64,000 nucleotides of DNA from Strongylocentrotus purpuratus (lineage: Eukaryota > Echinodermata > Echinoidea > Camarodonta > Strongylocentrotidae), in NCBI RefSeq assembly GCF_000002235.5, contig NW_022145612.1, positions 17,679,860 through 17,743,859 of the forward strand, read 5' to 3'. A model generated the notes under the pieces. The model saw only the letters and a list, made by a program, of their open reading frames with translations, was not told where the DNA came from and did no database searches. How positions within the stretch are numbered: the stretch's first letter is position 1; each line of letters begins with the position of its first letter. This document shows positions 58,950 through 64,000 of the stretch, piece by piece. A program made the translations under genes and the position numbers.

Positions 58950-59114
58950 AGTATTAATGACTGCTTTAATATTCGAGAAATAGCTGTTTTTATACGCTCT
59001 CGTGAAGGTTACAATTGGGCTATTGCCCTTGGCACGCCTCGGGCAATAGCACAATTGTAACCTTCCCTTGAGCGTATAAAAACAACTATTTCTCTCAAAG
59101 CAGTCATTAATACT
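58950..59114. repeat. Long palindromic hairpin in MFSD6-like intron 3
   Basis: Left arm 58950-59028 and right arm 59041-59114 are reverse complements with a 12-base loop. Shared words are AGTATTAATGACTGCTTT, GAGAAATAG, TTTTTATACGCTC, GAAGGTTACAATTG and GCTATTGCCC. Probably a small palindromic MITE. Confidence 0.85.
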
Positions 59115-59424
59115 ATAATATGTTCTTTTCAGGGTTACGCTGTGAAAAAATGGTTAAATTTACGTAATTTGTTGGGCACTATTTGACCAAAATTTGAGTA
59201 AAGAAATCACCCTTCAACTGCCCGACTACGGTAGCCCACATGTTGGGACAATATTGACCAACTGTAATTGGGCCAAATACGAGAGAATTATGCACGTGTG
59301 AAGTTGGGTACTTACGTTTACCAATACCACTGGGCAAAACATTGCCCAATGGGTGGGTTGACTATTGGCACAACGTTGGGCAAAGTGTTGGGAAAATATT
59401 GCCCAATCTTTTCACAGTGTATAG

Positions 59425-59672
59425 CCACATAAGTATTTGATACTGCCCTTGCGGAGGGCCTTTGAGTGTTTATTAGCCCATCATCCGATCGTTGCGAGGT
59501 AACCCATTCAATACACCTGGGTCGAGACGAACAAAATGTGGTTTAAAAAAAAATCGTGATCAAGGATATCATTCATGTAAGCATCGAGCAAGGATCGAAC
59601 GCAGGGTCCCACATACTGCATGTGACTTACATGTAAAAGCTTCCATCAATAATTTACCACTACTCTCCCTGA
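59425..59672 (-). repeat. tRNA-derived SINE in MFSD6-like intron 3
   Basis: On the minus strand an A-box-like TAGTGGTAAATTATTGATGG is followed by a B-box-like GCGTTCGATCC, then the body TTCGTCTCGACCCAGGTGTA and TTGAATGGGTTACCTCGC. The CGACCCAGGTG...GAATGGGTACC body is of the common echinoderm type. Confidence 0.7.
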
Positions 59673-59699
59673 AAAGAGTATACTGTCTGCTGACACGGA

Positions 59700-60440
59700 T
59701 TCCTGCGCTTCCCTTTAAAGCGAGAAGGTCCTCTAACATATTTAATATAACAGAACGATGCCTTTTTTTATCTTCCGTCAGGTCTTTCGTAATTAAAATA
59801 TATGCCAGGTTTGTACATGTATGTGACGTTGTCCTATGTCACACGTTTTATACTTCGTGATGTCTCTCTTTAAGTTGCACTTTACGCGTTGCAGCAGTGT
59901 CTTCTTTTCCCATTTTAATATAGCTTAAACCGGATATTGTCCTTCATAGTCCAAATTATTTGATTGACCTCTTCCCTCAGCCATTGGACTTTTTTCGAAT
60001 CCGCCAGTATGTATTCTGCTAACCTTGTATTATATAGCATTCTACACATTACCTTCAATTTGATCAAGATTAAAGTAGCAAATAATCCTGTTTTCTTGAT
60101 TATTTTTCAAAATACTCAATTATCTTAACAAGATTTTTCTAAGAGTGTAGTAATGTAAGGCTGGCATGAATCCTATCAAGCATTCTGACACAAGTAGTAC
60201 TGGAAAAATGCAGTATTCAAAATTAAATCCAAAAACAAGAAAGAAACAAAACACACAAGAAAAAAAATGTAGAAGGACAAATGTCAATTTTCATTCATCA
60301 CGAGTCTCAGTTTTCCCTGTAGCAAAGTATTCTGATTATGTATTCAGTCCAATTAGTATTTAAGTGTATTTCGAAGTATGCTCATATGGATAAAGTGTAC
60401 ATCTGTTTTGTCTAGTTTGACTCAGGCTGTCTGACTAAGG
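59700..60440. other. Intron sequence without recognisable features
   Basis: Within the third intron of the MFSD6-like gene; no further exon found. Confidence 0.4.
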
Positions 60441-60445
60441 CTGAC

Positions 60446-60820
60446 TTAAAGGTAAAGACCAGTATTGGAAACGCCCCCAATTTCAAAAAATGAAATGGAA
60501 GCTCTCATTACCAATCATGTGAAAGAATATGTTTTGACTAATACATGATGATAACAAATTTGCCGGGAAACCGCCTACTAATTCATATATTTGGTAAATT
60601 TGTTTCTCTCATGGTCTGTGAGAGATATAGGGTAGTCCCATATACATCTTTCTGTTTATAGTGCTTGTAACTTTACGAAGAATGGGCCAAATTTCTTATC
60701 ATTTTGATGATTCCAGAACCTTGCAGATGCTAGATGCTAGATGATCAACCTTTTCTGATCGATTCCACAACGTTTCTTTCACAATGCAATCGCATGACCA
60801 TAACTGGTCTTTACCTTTAA
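60446..60820. mobile_element. TTAA-flanked MITE, 367 bp
   Basis: Begins AGGTAAAGACCAGTATTGG and ends with the near reverse complement CCATAACTGGTCTTTACCT. It is flanked by TTAA on both sides (60446-60449 and 60817-60820), the target duplication of piggyBac- or Kolobok-type elements. No coding frame. Confidence 0.8.
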
Positions 60821-62930
60821 ATAGCATTGCTTGCAACCATGGAACTCCATGTTTTAACCGAAAACACACCTCTTAATATTTTAAGGACCGCTCTCAAGAC
60901 GGTAGCCTGGAGAGTCCATGAATGTCACCAGTATACACCTTCAGGTTCCAGAATAATCTTTCTCATTTTTCTTTGAGGGTGGGGGTGTCATCAGAGGGTT
61001 CAATCTGTTACTTTGAAAATCTGAAGATATTGACGAAATAATCCTTCCTGTGCGTTAGATTTTTGTGCCGTTCCCATTGCAAATTTTTGAAGTGCATTTA
61101 TGCCATCAGTACAGAATTCGGTGTAAGTATGTTTCATAGTTCTATAGTAGGTACCTAACCACACATAAACACAGCGTAATATTTAGAAGGACCTTCTTAT
61201 GATATTGTTTCCGAAAATCACCAAAATAAAGGAATCGAACAGGTGAGCAAATAAAGATATTTCTCGGATAATGGGAACGGGACTGTCAGCTTGAAAGCAA
61301 TCTGTTTATTCACTGACTGAGCTAGCCTCGGATAACAAGAAGCTTGAAATCCGCACCGGTCGTTCTGTTTGCCATCCTGATCGATTCGCTGCTAGCTAGG
61401 TTTGACATTCGCTCATAAGACATCTCTGGTACCTTTCATACTGCGTCATTTAGCACGGGCCGCCGTGTCCTCTTCCGCGTTTTGGTCAAAATTGATACTA
61501 CCGAACATGCTGCTCGGTAGATTAGTTTTCGCAGAATGAAATAAACATGCAGGTTTCCCAAATAAAACTAATGTACCCCCTTAACACAGTCATGAATGGA
61601 TAAGTTATGAAGATATACGTGTACAAGCTTTTGAACTGCATACAGTGCGTCACAGAAAAAACGAAACCGAGAATTATTGATGTTATATCATAACTTAATT
61701 ACAATTGTAATTAATAAATGACACATATTTGTAAAGCTTAGATCTTCCTATTTCATTTGATGCAACTCATATGATGCACATTTCACGCATGAGTAATTAA
61801 AATCAATTAGTCATTGGCGGATGGTATCTGAATTTAAAAGAGAAAGTCACATTTATAGAAAGTTCATTTTCTGCCCTTTCTTAATGACATCTCAGTCAGG
61901 AAAAATTAGTTAGGAATAACAAAGTTCTGTTTGTTTAAAGTAATGCTTGCATCTCCATAATTTTATTAAACGAATTAGTTTTCACTAGCTACCTGCCGTA
62001 GCAACAAACAGAATTGACATAAGACGTAACTCCGTTTCGTGACAATCAGCCATGCATGAAGTCTTTCGTCTTCCGTACGTTATCAAGGTATACGTATTTG
62101 ACTAGCAATAACTATTTATAACAATCACTATGGCCTTACCATCCTGTATAATTATCCATATAATTGGTCAGCTACACATGTACCATACGAATATATAATC
62201 GCGGACAACTCCCCCCCCCCCCCCCCCCGGACAATATTACTCCCCTGCCTGGCTAGTTGTCTTGTATAGCGCTGACCACATTAACGGAATGCGCTGTTGG
62301 GAACATAAACAGGTAATAAAATGTAAACATACATGTACATGTCGCGATCAATACATGCGTTTTCCGATAGATTTTTCTATCCCTATATTATTGTAAAGGC
62401 ATCCTTACTCAAAATACCACTGACTTTCTTATATTGGAGAGCTGTAGATCTTTTCTACCGAGCAACGCATCATTTTGACCTCCAAATCGTCTCCACTAAT
62501 ACTACAAAGTCCTCGAAATAGCCTTGCAATCGAGTCACGTCTTCCAAGCAAAACATTTCTCATAAATGTCAAATTGACAACCGGTAGCATTAAATAGGCC
62601 AGGATGGGAGGGGCTGGGGAGGAGGAGTGAGAGAAAGCTAAAAAATATCTAGTAAACAATATTTTTCTGTGTTTTATGTGGTTCTAAGTATATGTCGTGA
62701 TTGTTTTCTTTTGATTGCTGATTATTAACAGTTTTTTAATTGTCTTGTAGATCCTAGAGTGCAAAATGAAAATCTGCCTTTAATAGTAGAATTTTTGTTC
62801 AATATCAGTGTATTTTTCTTTGATCAAATCAAATTGACATTATCAATCATTAAAACATACATGATTCCATATTTTTCTCAAACAATTCACGCTTTCTGTA
62901 ATACAATTTTGGATAGAAATTCTGAATTAA
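60821..62930. other. Intron sequence of the MFSD6-like gene
   Basis: No exon could be found. A C run at 62211-62228 sits inside GGACAACT...GGACAATATTACTCCCC, a short third locus of the GGACAATTACCCC minisatellite. Confidence 0.4.
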
Positions 62931-62939
62931 CCTATTCAG

Positions 62940-63114
62940 TCCCCTTTTCTCCTCCTCTCTATCTCTCTCAATCTTTTGTTTCTCTCTCTCTCTCTCTCTA
63001 TCTCCCCGTCATTCTCTCTCCCTCTCCCTCCCTCTATCACACACTCTCTCTCTCTCTTTCTCTTCCAAAGTTTTCCGGGCATGATAGTTTTTCGTTCTAC
63101 TTGAATCCATCAAG

Positions 63115-63174
<60 letters not shown>

Positions 63175-63235
63175 CCTAAGTTTTCCGGGCCTGATAGTGT
63201 TTCATTCTTCTTGAATCCATCGAGAATCAAGCTCG
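62940..63235 (+). repeat. CT microsatellites within a 110-bp tandem duplication
   Basis: Two copies of a unit with TCTTCC(A/T)AAGTTTTCCGGGC and TTGAATCCATC(A/G)AGAATC, offset by 110 bases, each preceded by a CT run. The second CT run (63117-63167) is nearly pure. Confidence 0.85.
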
Positions 63236-64000
63236 GTGGATCACGGATTTACTTACTTCACATCTTCATTAGATCCATTTCTTCTATATAATACTAGTCT
63301 CAACCATTATGCAGAATACTATACGCAGGAAACATGACATGGGACTGTTATAATTATGATGAATGATGATACGTACACATTTATGGGAAGTAAGATCATG
63401 AAATTATTTCTTATAAAAACGATACATTAACGAATAGGGGGGGGGGGATGCAATCTGACTTACGGAACGTGATCCAAAGGCACTATGTATTCAATGTTAA
63501 GTCCATTATTGACCAAGCGATGAATTGGTTGACTCTTTGATTAATGCAACAGTATTTTAACTATTACTAGCATCGATATTATAAATATGGGAAGACATAA
63601 TGCTTGAATAATGGACTATCATTGTCTTTTTGGTTCCCATAATCTTTTTTACTGATATTGCAGCAAGCATTTTTATAAAGTGGAGCAATGTCTCTAGAAA
63701 ACAGCTACTAATTCAAGCACTCCCCCAATTATTTATAGTTTTAGATCTTTAAAAAAAAAATCTTAAATTCGTTCAATCTCAGACTCGAGCAAAATGCGAA
63801 CCGAAATAAAACAAAGTAGCAAAGAAACACATATTGTACTAGATGAATCAGTGGCAAATATGTATTTGTAAGTAAGCAGTGCAACAAATGGATTCACTTT
63901 CCATCAAATCTAGCGCACTGATGTATTCCATCTCAATACATCAGCGAAATAAATTGAATTTCGGAGAGCAAATATCGTTCCATTACCTTTCGTTAAAGAG
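63236..64000. other. Sequence to the end of the window
   Basis: AT-rich, presumably still intron of the MFSD6-like gene. G run at 63438-63447. No exon recognised. Confidence 0.35.

Overview
This window is animal nuclear DNA, most likely from an echinoderm and probably a sea urchin. It is AT-rich, its genes have introns with GT-AG borders, and it is packed with long poly-G/poly-C tracts, GA/CT microsatellites, tRNA-derived SINEs, CR1-like LINE remnants and terminal-inverted-repeat (TIR) elements. The species call rests on the style of the repeats and on deuterostome-like proteins; no database was searched.

Four protein-coding genes can be supported. Two small paralogous genes lie on the minus strand (8201-11561 and 18587-19811). 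Each has three exons with near-identical exon lengths and encodes a complete 3CxxC-type zinc finger of about 145 residues, related to the domain of receptor-transporting proteins and ZAR1. The third gene, on the plus strand at 24736-31501, is a complete seven-exon methylsterol monooxygenase (MSMO1/ERG25 family, 286 aa) of sterol biosynthesis. The fourth, also on the plus strand from 55388, is the 5' half of an MFSD6-like major facilitator transporter; its last visible exon ends at a GC donor at 58250 and the rest lies beyond the window.

Layout: 1-8200 is repeat-rich (a TIR element, two inverted arrays of one minisatellite family, a split LINE remnant). 8201-11561 is 3CxxC gene A, with a large AGT-type repeat array in intron 1. 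11562-18586 has a second TIR element and otherwise unexplained sequence. 18587-19811 is 3CxxC gene B, with a duplicated kappaB-like module about 0.8 kb upstream. 20710-24735 has dispersed repeats and a MITE. 24736-33300 is MSMO1 plus its probable 3' UTR, with an 894-bp near-perfect foldback element in intron 1. 33300-55360 is a 22-kb stretch without a recognisable gene. It holds microsatellites, three histone-mRNA-3'-end-like hairpins (44421-44524), a Tc1-like foldback (48371-49308), a fragment of histone H3 (49900-50025) and a 94-bp tandem array. 55362-64000 is MFSD6-like and its long third intron with a SINE, a MITE and hairpins.

The genes do not form a pathway: one sterol enzyme, one orphan transporter and two zinc-finger paralogues are neighbours by chance as far as can be seen. 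The most notable signals are the tandem 3CxxC pair with its kappaB module, the intronic giant hairpin, and the two separate histone-derived or histone-like fragments.
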